Made by a program: the position numbers and the translations under genes. Shown piece after piece: positions 36,428 through 45,257 of a stretch of DNA of 64,000 nucleotides. Positions within the stretch are counted from its first letter, which is position 1; every line of letters starts with the position of its first letter. This DNA is from Kuenenia sp039794105 (GTDB lineage: Bacteria > Planctomycetota > Brocadiia > Brocadiales > Brocadiaceae): positions 20,468 through 84,467 of the forward strand of contig NZ_JBDIWA010000012.1 in assembly GCF_039794105.1 (NCBI RefSeq). Reading direction: 5' to 3'. Under the pieces are notes generated by a model. The model had not been told where the DNA came from, ran no database searches, and was given only the letters and a program-made list of their open reading frames with translations.

Positions 36428-37630
36428 TTAAAACTTCATATCATTTACACTAAGAATTGCAGTAAGCATAGAGATAACAATAACACCAATAACTGCCCCC
36501 ATGAGCAATATAAGCACAGGCTCCACCATCGTCACGAGACGTTTCATCCGGCTTTCTACATCCGCATCAAAATTGTCCGCGACCTTAAGAAGCATCCGGT
36601 CCAATTTCCCTGTTTCTTCACCTACCTTAAGCAAATGGATTGCAATTTCAGGCAGAAAACCTCTCTCCGCAAGTGAAACGGTAATACCGGCGCCTTCTTT
36701 TACATTTGTCTTAACACCGATGAGAATCTCAGAAAGATACTTATTTGACAAAACATCTTTGACAATATCTAAAGACTTCAGCAACGGAACACCGTTTTCT
36801 AACAATGTACCCATCGTTCTCGCGAATCTGGATATCTGCATTTTCCATAACAGATTTCCCATGAGAGGCAATTTCAATTTTTTCTGATCTATTTTGGCAG
36901 CAGTAGTATTATCCTTCATCGCCCTTTTATACATGAAAAATACCGCCATAATCACCGCAATAAAAATCCAGCCATATTTTATACCATATTGGCTCATCCC
37001 CATAAGCACCATTGTTGAGAATGGCAGAGAAATGCCCATCCCTTCGAAGATTTGAGAAAATTTAGGGATAACATAAACAATGAGCGCCCCAATCGACAAG
37101 AGCCCTGTACTGCTTAACAACAAAGGGTAAATCATTGCCGAGATAATTTCACCTTTTGTTTTCTGCAATTTTTCCTGAAAATCACCCAATCTCTTTAAAA
37201 CCTGCGGTAAGACGCCCCCTTCTTCTCCCGCACGCACCATGCTGATGTAAATACTGGAAAATAATTTTTCATGATTTTTAAGCGCCTCTGTGAATGACTT
37301 TCCCGACTTAATCCCATTCAACAAATCTTCAATAACACTCTTCATTGCATTTTTTTCCTGTCCCGACAACAAAATAGACAGGCTTTTGTCAATTGGGATG
37401 CCCCCTTCAAGCAGCGTCGCCAATTCCTGCGTAAACGGCAAAACAGCCTTTTTACTTACCCGTTTAAAAAATAATTCAAATTTTTTCCCCTTGTCTATCT
37501 GATGTATATTTAAAATAATATGCCCTGACTTCCGGAGGTCGCTTATTAAGCTTGTTTTGTTTTCAGCCTCTTTTTCGCCTTCTACTATATTGCTGGAGCT
37601 GGTTAATAATTTATATCTGAATGTAATCAT
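36428..37630 (-). CDS. gspF: Type II secretion inner-membrane platform protein GspF
   Basis: GspF anchors the GspE ATPase and rotates or clamps the growing pseudopilus. The 400-residue protein has an N-terminal cytosolic domain, then two duplicated GspF/PilC domains. The first (about 65-190) reads FTQELATLLEGGIPIDKSLSIL...MVRAGEEGGVLPQVLKRLGDF; the second (about 265-390) reads FARTMGTLLENGVPLLKSLDIV...LLKVGEETGKLDRMLLKVADNF. Three membrane helices are visible, the last near EPVLILLMGAVIGVIVISML. It starts 6 nt behind the GspC/PilP-like gene. The other secretion genes lie 33 kb away at the start of the window. Confidence 0.94.
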   Translation of the reverse strand: MITFRYKLLTSSSNIVEGEKEAENKTSLISDLRKSGHIILNIHQIDKGKKFELFFKRVSKKAVLPFTQELATLLEGGIPIDKSLSILLSGQEKNAMKSVIEDLLNGIKSGKSFTEALKNHEKLFSSIYISMVRAGEEGGVLPQVLKRLGDFQEKLQKTKGEIISAMIYPLLLSSTGLLSIGALIVYVIPKFSQIFEGMGISLPFSTMVLMGMSQYGIKYGWIFIAVIMAVFFMYKRAMKDNTTAAKIDQKKLKLPLMGNLLWKMQISRFARTMGTLLENGVPLLKSLDIVKDVLSNKYLSEILIGVKTNVKEGAGITVSLAERGFLPEIAIHLLKVGEETGKLDRMLLKVADNFDADVESRMKRLVTMVEPVLILLMGAVIGVIVISMLTAILSVNDMKF

Positions 37631-37636
37631 CGCTAT

Positions 37637-38311
37637 TTATTTTCTAATGTTTGCCCTCATGACAACTACATGTTCCTGTCCATACCAATCGAGCTTAATC
37701 CTGTCTTTCTCAATATTCTTTACCTTGTAGTCAACAATTGACTCCCCTTCTTCTATGAAAATATAAGCGCTTTTATTTTTTTCACGATCAGGATTGAGTA
37801 TCAGTGCCTTTTTCACATCGCCAAGTATTAAAATACCAAACAGCTTAATCGGTTTTGGGTGGCCTTTTGGTTTTTGTTCTTCAACTTTCGGCTTGGGTTC
37901 TTCTTTTTTAGGCAAGGGATCTTTCTTTGCAGTTGCGGTTTTGATTTTCTTTTCTGAGGGCCTCCAATCACTGCGGTCCTGAGAAAAGGGATTATTCGAC
38001 AATAGCGTTTCATAATGATCAATCGTTTTTTTATCCTTGTCGAGAAACGTCAGTTGTTTTTTATTGTCGGGAGCCTTTTCAATAAAATCACTCCTTTTTA
38101 TCGTATCCTCAGGAGGTTTATATACCAAAAGCACACTTATGCCAACCATGCCTAAAAAGCTAACAAGCAATATGAGGTTTATTACCGGTAAATAATTCTT
38201 CCAGCGCCTCAGCTTTTCAGTAAGGATTTTGGCAATTATTTGTAGATAGTGCGTATTTATTTTCAAGGTTTTAAATGTGTCATAAGATTTTTTTAAATAC
38301 TTTAGAAACAT
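37637..38311 (-). CDS. GspC/PilP-like type II secretion clamp protein
   Basis: A cytosolic N-terminus is followed by one membrane helix (about residues 42-65, VINLILLVSFLGMVGISVLLV), a Lys/Pro-rich periplasmic linker (KKEEPKPKVEEQKPKGHPKP) and a small beta domain (about 150-224) starting IKLFGILILGDVKKALI. This order matches GspC, whose homology region contacts the secretin, and PilP. It precedes gspF by 6 nt. The assignment rests on architecture and context; the primary sequence is weakly conserved. No PDZ domain is present. Confidence 0.7.
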   Translation of the reverse strand: MFLKYLKKSYDTFKTLKINTHYLQIIAKILTEKLRRWKNYLPVINLILLVSFLGMVGISVLLVYKPPEDTIKRSDFIEKAPDNKKQLTFLDKDKKTIDHYETLLSNNPFSQDRSDWRPSEKKIKTATAKKDPLPKKEEPKPKVEEQKPKGHPKPIKLFGILILGDVKKALILNPDREKNKSAYIFIEEGESIVDYKVKNIEKDRIKLDWYGQEHVVVMRANIRK

Positions 38312-38751
38312 CTTTATTCTAACAGCGCATTCAGGCTTTTCAAGGGATTCTCTTTTTCGCCTCTTTTGATAATTCAGTTTCGCTTTGTTTACGGTTAACT
38401 TTTGGTTTGAAACGAAGATAGTAACTATTCGTAATTATTCAGGCATACGTGTAAATAAAGAAACCACAGATTTCACAGATTAAAAAAATCGTAAATTCCC
38501 GGCGAGTTCAGATTACAAACCTGAACCCACCGGGAGATAAAGGGCTGACTGCAGGAACCGTGGCATTTTTTGCATAATACACAACTTTGAATTTTATTGC
38601 ACCATACCCTTCCCCAAAAAGAGGGAAAATAATGTTGGCAACGGCTATAAATGGTATTATTATGTCACATGTTGAAATATTGACAGACAATACACCATCA
38701 TTGCCATTATTACGTCTATATACATTTTAACAACATAAATGAGGGTTTATT
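38312..38751. other. Divergent intergenic region with a GGTTCAGGTT-family hairpin
   Basis: It separates gspC (minus) and the ParA-type gene (plus). CCACAGATTTCACAGATT occurs at 38463. A hairpin CCCGGCGAGTTCAGATT/AACCTGAACCCACCGGG lies at 38498-38535. The remaining DNA is AT-rich. GAGGG precedes ATG 38752 by 6 nt. Confidence 0.65.
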
Positions 38752-39774
38752 ATGGGAAAAGTTATCTCTTTTATTAATTACAAAGGCGGCGTGGGCAAAA
38801 CTACCACCACCTACCATATCGGATGCGCACTTGCAATGTACCACAACAAAAAAGTGTTGCTTATCGATATAGATCCTCAAACCAACCTGACCTTTTTATG
38901 TGTTGCGCCTGAAAGATGGGAGTTATTTAAAAAGAATAACGGGACAATCGCAAAGATATTTGAATCATATCTGAAGGATAGTTTTGATATCTGCCAAACT
39001 GAACACATTATATGGAAATCTCCAGTGCAATTACCTGCAAAAGACAAAATCGAAAAGGATGTGGTGAGAAATCTTGACCTGATTCCCTCTGATATTGATT
39101 TACTGGGAATCGATATTGAATTGGCGTCAAAAACATGGCGGAAGATAGAGTCAGGCTTTTATCAGGAACAACTTCAAATCTTCAGGCGAACAATCAAGGG
39201 CTTAAAAGACTTGTTTCATATTGATACCTCACGTGATATACGAGATGCACTTTTTTACATAGAACAGCGCCATGTACTGGAAAATGCCCTTCACAGGATA
39301 AAAAACAACTATGATTATATCCTCATTGATTGCCCCCCAAACCTCTATCTGGCAACTCAAAATGCACTTGCCGCAAGCGATTTCTATATCATTGCAACAA
39401 TACCAGACCACATGTCAACCATAGGGATAAACATGCTCCTCAGGAAAATCGGGGAATTACATACTACACTGAACCGCAAATGTCTTTTGACGAACACGGA
39501 ATCACATGATATAAAGCATAAAGGGATCGTATTCACCCTGGTACGTACCGCCGGCCAGGGTATTGTAAGTACCCATAAGGACAAAATAAACCAACTGCGT
39601 GAAGCTTATGGCTCATTGTGTTTTGAAAACTATGTTTCATGGGGTACCGGCTATACCGAGTCCTCGGCGCTGGCGGTTCCTGTGTTTTTAATGGATGAGG
39701 AAAATGCAAGGCGCGTGGCGTCACAATATAAAGGGGTTACAAAGGAATTTCTGGAGAAAGTGAGCGGCGATTAA
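38752..39774 (+). CDS. ParA/Soj-type ATPase (deviant Walker A)
   Basis: The protein has KGGVGKTTTTYHIGCAL with the signature Lys of ParA/MinD ATPases, DIDPQTNLT (motif A') and YDYILIDCPPNLYLATQNALAASD (Walker B). At 340 residues it is longer than Soj, with an insert (about 60-160) between motif A' and Walker B. It lacks an N-terminal helix-turn-helix. Such ATPases bind DNA non-specifically and position plasmids, chromosomes or protein cargos. No parB or parS is visible; instead a 172-residue gene starts one base behind the stop. A role in positioning some cargo through that partner is a reasonable inference. Confidence 0.85.
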   Translation: MGKVISFINYKGGVGKTTTTYHIGCALAMYHNKKVLLIDIDPQTNLTFLCVAPERWELFKKNNGTIAKIFESYLKDSFDICQTEHIIWKSPVQLPAKDKIEKDVVRNLDLIPSDIDLLGIDIELASKTWRKIESGFYQEQLQIFRRTIKGLKDLFHIDTSRDIRDALFYIEQRHVLENALHRIKNNYDYILIDCPPNLYLATQNALAASDFYIIATIPDHMSTIGINMLLRKIGELHTTLNRKCLLTNTESHDIKHKGIVFTLVRTAGQGIVSTHKDKINQLREAYGSLCFENYVSWGTGYTESSALAVPVFLMDEENARRVASQYKGVTKEFLEKVSGD

Positions 39775-39775
39775 C

Positions 39776-40294
39776 ATGGCAAAAAAGACAAAAAAGACCG
39801 GTCTGGCAGATACTTTAACAAAGGTAAAAGAATGTCTGTCCTTACTCCCGGACAAGGATGAATGGCAAAGAATATTACAAATCATCCAGGAGACAATACA
39901 AGAACTTGAGGTATTGCGTGAAAGCATTGGTCGTTTTCCCGATAAATCGGAATCTCTCCATGTGTCCAACTCCATCCATTCATTGGTATCATTTTTTGAC
40001 ACACTGAAAGAAAACCCCCTCCTTGCCGAAATGATCTTTCCCAAAAAGGCCAAATCCAGGAAAACCAAAAGCAGTCCCGTGGATGTTAACGCTTTACAAC
40101 AGCATTTAGAAGGTATCCCCACGGAGAAAATCCTTGAGGAACTAACAAAATATAAAAAGGACATCCTTATTGAGTTATCAGCAAAGATGAATATAACTGC
40201 AAATAAGAAGCTTCCAAAAAACGCCCTCGCAGACAGGCTCTTTAAACTTGGGTTTGCAAATAAGAGAGGCTATGAATTGCTGAGCAAAGTTTAA
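39776..40294 (+). CDS. Unknown partner of the ParA-type ATPase
   Basis: I do not recognise a family. The start is Lys-rich (MAKKTKKTG), then a mostly helical body (residues 10-90, LTKVKECLSLLPDKDEWQRILQ) and a basic linker KKAKSRKTKSS (about 98-110). The C-terminal end KLPKNALADRLFKLGFANKRGYELL resembles small SAP/Rho-N-like helical DNA-binding folds. One base separates it from the ParA stop, so the two are certainly cotranscribed. In ParA/cargo systems the partner gene takes this place, often with a basic N-terminus that stimulates the ATPase. This fits the Lys-rich start but is inference. Confidence 0.6.
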   Translation: MAKKTKKTGLADTLTKVKECLSLLPDKDEWQRILQIIQETIQELEVLRESIGRFPDKSESLHVSNSIHSLVSFFDTLKENPLLAEMIFPKKAKSRKTKSSPVDVNALQQHLEGIPTEKILEELTKYKKDILIELSAKMNITANKKLPKNALADRLFKLGFANKRGYELLSKV

Positions 40295-40463
40295 AGCTGC
40301 CTGGAAGGTATATGATGGAAGGGAAGCATACGGTTAGCAGGCACGGATTGTTCTTCCAAAGCGGTATGCGCCGGTTCCTTATATTTATTATTACAGAGCT
40401 TGCGCTGTTTTGATGGGGCTATTTTTTTAAAATCAGAAAATAAGAAGGGGGGATTAGAAAGAT

Positions 40464-40670
40464 ATGTTAAAACGTTTTACTCTTGAATACTGGGAAGATG
40501 GGGGTTGGTATGTTGGCAGGCTTAAGGACGTTCCTGGTGTGTTTAGTCAGGGTGAGACGCTGCAAGAGCTAGAGGATAATATCAGAGACGCGTACCAACT
40601 CATGAAAGAAGGCAACACGGTTTTACCTTATCCGGGAATTCACAGAAAAGAAATTGAGGTAGAGGTTTGA
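40464..40670 (+). CDS. hicB: HicB-family antitoxin
   Basis: A 68-residue protein of the HicB partial RNase H fold: YWEDGGWYVGRLKDVPGVFSQGETLQELEDNIRDAYQLM. The C-terminal DNA-binding extension of longer HicB proteins is missing. It would bind and block the HicA mRNA nuclease encoded directly downstream. The order antitoxin-first is the reverse of the classical hicAB arrangement. A G-rich ribosome site (AAGGGGGG) lies upstream. Confidence 0.88.
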   Translation: MLKRFTLEYWEDGGWYVGRLKDVPGVFSQGETLQELEDNIRDAYQLMKEGNTVLPYPGIHRKEIEVEV

Positions 40671-40846
40671 ATCGGCGTGATTTCGTTCGTGAACCGGTGG
40701 ACGCCGGATGTTATCTAAAACGGCACGGTGGAAAACATGATATTTATATAAATCCTAAGAATGGGAAACAATCACCAGTGCCCCGTCATTCTGAAATAAA
40801 AGAAAGCCTCTGCGTATTAATAAAAAAACAACTTGGTCTGGTCTAA
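40667..40846 (+). CDS. hicA: HicA-family mRNA interferase toxin
   Basis: A 59-residue frame with TTG start overlaps the hicB stop by 4 nt (TTGA). It reads NRRDFVREPVDAGCYLKRHGGKHDIYINP, then PVPRHSEIKESLCVLIKKQLGLV. The His in GGKHDIYINP corresponds to the catalytic His of the HicA double-stranded-RNA-binding fold, and PVPRHSEI matches the conserved PxPRHxEI segment. GAGG lies 7 nt before TTG. It is complete for a HicA toxin, which cleaves mRNA and stalls growth when free. Confidence 0.85.
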   Translation: MNRRDFVREPVDAGCYLKRHGGKHDIYINPKNGKQSPVPRHSEIKESLCVLIKKQLGLV

Positions 40847-40902
40847 AAGGCTATCAGCGATTTGTTTGACTATAATAATTTTTACATAAACGGATATTGA
40901 TT

Positions 40903-42081
40903 ATGCTAAGCAAGGAAATTATCCGGAGCATTCTTTCGCATGCCAGGGATGCGCAGGGTTATATCGTAAAGATGAGAAGGGATTTTCACAAGTACCCTGA
41001 ATTGAGTTTTAATGAAATCCGCACTTCTGAAGTCATTGCCGCGGAATTGAGACAATTGGGGTTCAATGTACAAACAGGTATTGGGAAAACAGGCATTATC
41101 GCTTCTTTACCAGTTGATAACGCCACACGAACAGTAGCCTTTCGTGCGGATATGGACGCCCTTCCCATTGAAGAAGAAAATGATCTGGACTATAAGTCTT
41201 CGCATGAAGGAATATTTCATGCATGCGGACACGACGCCAACATGGCAATGCTATTAGGGGCGGCAAGGATTATAGTATCTTTGAAAGACCTATTAAAACG
41301 ACATGTAAGGTTTCTTTTTCAACCAGGTGAGGAACAACCGCCAGGAGGGGCAATTTATTTAATTGAACAAGGGGCTTTGCACGGGGTGGATGAAATTTAC
41401 GGGCTGCATATTGATCCGGCCATCCCCTCTTCAGTTTTTGGATTGCGTTCAGGCGCTACAATGGCATCCACAGACCGTATTATTATAACGATTCATGGTA
41501 AAGGAGGACATTCGGCAACCCCGCATTTGTGTGTGGACCCTATTGTTATCGCAGCAGAAATAATATTAGCGATACAGACCATTGTATCAAGAAAATTAAA
41601 CCCATTATCCCCGTGTGTGATTTCCTTATGTCAGATTTCAGGAGGTACGGCATTTAATGTTATTCCGGGTCGTGTAAAAATTCTTGGCACAGCAAGAACC
41701 CTTGATGATAACGTGAGGAATGCACTGCCGTCACTTTTAGAAGATACCATTAAAGGTATTACTTCGTACAATAATGCTTCCTATGAATTTGAATATCTTG
41801 GGGGGTATCCTGTTTTGTATAATCATGAGGAACAGGTCGATTTTGTGCGCGGAAGAATTAAAGAATTGTTTGGTGATGATGCGGTAAAAAATATGGATCC
41901 GCTACTCGGAGGAGAGGATTTTTCTTACTATTTGGAAAAAATAAACGGCGCCTTTGTTTTTCTTGGTTCGGGGAACAGGGAAAAGGGAGCAAACCAGCCG
42001 TTGCACAGTCCTCAATTTCTGATTGATGAAGATATTCTTTACAAAGGCGCTGCCTTGATGGCTTCTATTGCATGCACGTAA
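40903..42081 (+). CDS. M20-family amidohydrolase (hippurate hydrolase / N-acyl amino acid deacylase type)
   Basis: The metallopeptidase has metal ligands in AFRADMDALPIEEE, HACGHDANMAMLLGAA, LFQPGEEQPPGGA and, at the end, GGEDFSYYLEKINGAFVFLGSG with LHSPQF for the last His. The lid domain (about 180-300) starts HGKGGHSATPH. This fits the HipO/AbgB/IAA-amino-acid hydrolase group that removes acyl groups from amino acids; the exact substrate cannot be told. ATG 40903 is preferred to TTG 40897. No linked gene indicates a pathway. Confidence 0.92.
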   Translation: MLSKEIIRSILSHARDAQGYIVKMRRDFHKYPELSFNEIRTSEVIAAELRQLGFNVQTGIGKTGIIASLPVDNATRTVAFRADMDALPIEEENDLDYKSSHEGIFHACGHDANMAMLLGAARIIVSLKDLLKRHVRFLFQPGEEQPPGGAIYLIEQGALHGVDEIYGLHIDPAIPSSVFGLRSGATMASTDRIIITIHGKGGHSATPHLCVDPIVIAAEIILAIQTIVSRKLNPLSPCVISLCQISGGTAFNVIPGRVKILGTARTLDDNVRNALPSLLEDTIKGITSYNNASYEFEYLGGYPVLYNHEEQVDFVRGRIKELFGDDAVKNMDPLLGGEDFSYYLEKINGAFVFLGSGNREKGANQPLHSPQFLIDEDILYKGAALMASIACT

Positions 42082-42800
42082 TAAAAAACGGGTTGGCTAA
42101 TTTATGGGGAAATGGAACAAAAAGCGTAACTTCTCAACTTATTGAAAAGTTATCAAAAAACACCATTTGTCAGCTATATGCGTTTTACGATAGTGGATTT
42201 ACTGGAAAAATGAAAGTACCTTCCCTGGGCTTAAGTTGGCTTGGGAAAAAATCGCCGCAGATGACTGTTGTTTTATGATGTTTTTTGTTATTTGTAATTC
42301 CTGGTAGGCAGTGTCTTCGTCTGTTGCTCAATCTTTGTTCTGCAGAGACGATTTGTTGTTTGTGTTTTCAAACCGGATTGCCAAATCATTTAACCTTGCG
42401 GCGGTTTTTGATAACGTTACACTATCGTTCTTCTTATCATTCTCACCGGCGCTGTTTTCTTTATCACCATCCACTGTTTCAGAATAAGGTTCCTGAAGAA
42501 TTGACAGTATTGCCGGAATCGGTTGTTATGGGTGAAAGCGCCACAGCCTTTAAACTCCTTTAAAAATATATTTATTATTAATAATGCCTAAGCAAAACAA
42601 AGGTTGCTCAACAAAATATTATCAGATGCTTTTCAATACAATATATCGCGTGGAAATACTTCAATCCGGACTTACGAAAGTTTAACAGGCCTGGCAAATG
42701 TAGAAATTGATTGAAAAGCGCAACTGGCCAGGTATTCTGTCTAATAGACTGTGGTAATCAAGTAAATATTTGGAAATTTTTTAAGAAATTTAAACGGACG
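42082..42800. other. Gap with possible decayed coding DNA
   Basis: No intact gene. Short frames end in segments such as KVPEELTVLPESVVMGESATA (42490-42560) and, in another frame, a LKLAWEKIAADD-like stretch (42228-42262), as expected for an old broken gene, but I cannot name it. A copy of the border motif GTAACTTCTCAACTTATTG with its inverse GAAAAGTTATC lies at 42127-42155 without any heptad tract. Confidence 0.45.
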
Positions 42801-43664
42801 TTATTTTCCCGGAATACATTTTTTTATTATATAGGCGATAAAAAATATTGCGCCTAATAATGCTACATCTATAGGGCCAATGGGCAAATCAAAACAATAG
42901 GAAATATAAAAACCGGTAAAGGCGGCAAAAACGCCAATGATTGAGGAAACAATACAAAAGGGGAAAATCCCGCGGGTAATCATCCTTGCGGTTATTGAGG
43001 GCAATAGCAAAAACCCAAAAATAACCATTGGGCCTACCGCCATAACACCAAAAGATATAACGATACCGATGATTAAAAAAAGTAAAATGTCCCATACAAT
43101 AACTTTTTTCCCCATGACAACTGCCATATCGTTATCAAATGAAATTAACATAAAATTACGATGGAATCCGGTGAGAAAAATAAAAATAATTCCATAAATT
43201 GCAAACGTTGCCCATAGATATGCATCCGGAATTGCAACAATTTCTCCCTTCAGCAAAGAAATTAACTCTGAATGTCCGTGTGGATTCCATGAAACAAATA
43301 AAACAGATACAGCCCCTGCAATGGCATACGTAAATCCAATGCGATTTTCTGTAAAACCTTTCCCTTTCCTTTCTAAAATGGCTAATAGAAAGATGGCAAA
43401 GAGGGTAAAAAAAATGGAACCTGTCAGAGCCATAGCCTTTTCAGATTCAACATGAGGGAAAAAATGCCATCCCAAAGTATGCATTAAGAATGCAAAGGTA
43501 ATCCCTGCATTTGAAACCTGGGGAAGCGCAATGCCCATCAATATCATGCGACGCAATACAAAGAAAATCCCTACCTGTGGACAAACAAAGCCTATCACTA
43601 GTCCTACATAGAAAGAATTTCTCAGGAGAAAATTAGGGTTGAGTATTTCAAAAAGGTGTTCCAT
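42801..43664 (-). CDS. Zinc/manganese ABC transporter permease (ZnuB/MntB type)
   Basis: The 287-residue protein has about eight hydrophobic segments and the ABC-3 family features: VCPQVGIFFVLRRMILMGIALPQVSNAGI near the N-terminus, SFDNDMAVVMGKKVIVWDILLFLIIGIVIS in the middle and GPMVIFGFLLLPSITARM. It forms the membrane channel for a divalent metal with the ATPase 46 nt upstream and the binding protein two genes further up. Zinc is more likely than manganese given the cluster, but not proven. Confidence 0.88.
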   Translation of the reverse strand: MEHLFEILNPNFLLRNSFYVGLVIGFVCPQVGIFFVLRRMILMGIALPQVSNAGITFAFLMHTLGWHFFPHVESEKAMALTGSIFFTLFAIFLLAILERKGKGFTENRIGFTYAIAGAVSVLFVSWNPHGHSELISLLKGEIVAIPDAYLWATFAIYGIIFIFLTGFHRNFMLISFDNDMAVVMGKKVIVWDILLFLIIGIVISFGVMAVGPMVIFGFLLLPSITARMITRGIFPFCIVSSIIGVFAAFTGFYISYCFDLPIGPIDVALLGAIFFIAYIIKKCIPGK

Positions 43665-43710
43665 ACATTTTGTGTATAAAAAGTAATTTCTTTAAAAATG
43701 TTCCTTCTTC

Positions 43711-44382
43711 TCATTTTGCATTTTCTACCACCACCGCATTATTTTTGATGTGGATTTTTTTGTTTACCCATGCCGGTATCGTTAAAGATTCATGCGTTAT
43801 TATCATGACAGTAAGACGATGTTTCTCATGCAACATTGTGATAAGGTCCATAATCATTCTCACCGCATCGACGTCAATTCCTGCGACAGGTTCATCCAGT
43901 AGTAATATATTCGGATTTGTTGCCAGTGCGCGGGCAATGAGCACCCTTTGTTTTTGACCGCCGGACAATTCCGAAAACAATTTTCTTTTCGATTCCAGCA
44001 TTCCCACATCCATTAAACATTGTTTTGCTAGAATACGACTTTTTGCGGGAGTGAATGAAAAGGGTTTTATTTGCCCAAATGTACCCATCAATACTATATC
44101 TAATGCCGTAAACGGATAGATTTCGTCCAGGGACTGGCTTTGCGGTACATAACCAAACCTTTGAGGGGGATCACTATTATAAATAATATTACCCTGTAAC
44201 GGAGGAATAATGCGGAGGATGGTCTTGAAAAGCGTTGTCTTGCCGGAACCATTTTGTCCAAATAAAACAATAGCATCCCCGCTGTTTATGGAAAAATTAA
44301 TGCCTTCCAGTATCGGCGTCCCGCGATACCCAATGGATACATTTTCCAGATTAATACAACTATTCTCTGCCATATTTACCAT
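43711..44382 (-). CDS. Zinc/manganese ABC transporter ATP-binding protein (ZnuC/MntA type)
   Basis: A 223-residue ABC ATPase with Walker A FGQNGSGKTTLFK, Q-loop FGYVPQSQSLDEIYPFTALDIVLMG typical for metal importers, signature LSGGQKQRVLIARAL, Walker B ILLLDEPVAGID and switch His MIITHE. It energises the permease encoded 46 nt downstream. Confidence 0.92.
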   Translation of the reverse strand: MVNMAENSCINLENVSIGYRGTPILEGINFSINSGDAIVLFGQNGSGKTTLFKTILRIIPPLQGNIIYNSDPPQRFGYVPQSQSLDEIYPFTALDIVLMGTFGQIKPFSFTPAKSRILAKQCLMDVGMLESKRKLFSELSGGQKQRVLIARALATNPNILLLDEPVAGIDVDAVRMIMDLITMLHEKHRLTVMIITHESLTIPAWVNKKIHIKNNAVVVENAK

Positions 44383-44453
44383 TTTATCAATCTTATGTTA
44401 GTTAACTAATAATATTTTCCGACTTATAAATAACCGGGCATGTTGCTTCGTTA

Positions 44454-45098
44454 TCACAAAGTCTGCGCAAATACATGGTAAAAAGGAAACTTATCTCCGG
44501 GACATTCTGTGGTTTTACAGTCTTTATGCATAAGAATATTTTCCGCAGGGATATTGTATTGCTTTTGCAGATATTGCACCAAAACAACAAGTGACGCCAT
44601 TTGCGCCCTTGAAGGGTATGATTCGTTAAAATTTCCGACCATACATATCCCTATACCATAACGGTTATATTTATTTATTCCAACGTGCGCCCCGCTTATT
44701 TGTTTTACCCATCTGTTCCCAATTTCAATCTCGCCTTTTCCGGAGCCATTTCCATTACCCACCACAAAATGATATCCTAACCCATTTTTCCACTGCCTTG
44801 TTTCTCTGTGGTATTTATCAAATTCAGCGGCATTTCCTGACTTTGTGGCGCTATGATGAATGACAATATATTTCCATTCCCGCACCTTGTGGTGTTCGAT
44901 TTGCCCGCTTATACCGGCAAGACCTGCTTTAAGATGTTCTTCGGCAATAGTTGGTCTGTGTACCGGCAGTATGAGATAAACCAACAAACAGGCAATTGCA
45001 GGGAAAAACAGAAAAATATACCGGTAACGTTTACATTGAACACGCATGATGCTGTTATAAAAAAGACGCTTGCCGTTTTTCATAAAAACCATACGCAT
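44454..45098 (-). CDS. N-acetylmuramoyl-L-alanine amidase (Amidase_2/PGRP domain), membrane-anchored
   Basis: After a basic N-terminus, one membrane helix (about residues 27-47, YIFLFFPAIACLLVYLILPV) anchors the protein. The catalytic domain follows with zinc ligands in KYIVIHHSATKSGNA, a Tyr/Lys-rich centre (GLGYHFVVGNGNGSGKGEIEIGNRW) and NILMHKDCKTTECPG, where His and Cys complete the zinc site. It would cut the amide bond between muramic acid and peptide, fitting a planctomycete with peptidoglycan. It lies inside the metal-uptake cluster between the binding-protein and ATPase genes, which is unusual. Several in-frame starts exist. Confidence 0.88.
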   Translation of the reverse strand: MRMVFMKNGKRLFYNSIMRVQCKRYRYIFLFFPAIACLLVYLILPVHRPTIAEEHLKAGLAGISGQIEHHKVREWKYIVIHHSATKSGNAAEFDKYHRETRQWKNGLGYHFVVGNGNGSGKGEIEIGNRWVKQISGAHVGINKYNRYGIGICMVGNFNESYPSRAQMASLVVLVQYLQKQYNIPAENILMHKDCKTTECPGDKFPFYHVFAQTL

Positions 45099-45134
45099 AT
45101 CTCTAAGCGGGTATAGCCAGAATTAAACGAACAG

Positions 45135-45222
45135 TCCTCAGTCGGCAATCCTCAATCCTCAATTTGCCGATTGCCGATTGCCGATTGTAGATTGTAGATT
45201 GTAGATTGTAGATTGCCAACTG
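45135..45222. repeat. Heptad palindrome tract
   Basis: CAGTCGGCAATCCTCAATCC units run into GCCGATT (three times) and GTAGATT (four times). It separates the substrate-binding-protein gene from the amidase gene in the metal-uptake cluster and could form a strong mRNA hairpin there. Confidence 0.9.
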
Positions 45223-45257
45223 CATAAGGTACTAACTAACCGAAAAAAGATCTTTTA

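Noticed and set aside
42072..42563. Two short frames behind the M20 amidohydrolase gene
   Set aside because: Neither has a ribosome site nor family resemblance; at best they are traces of a decayed gene.
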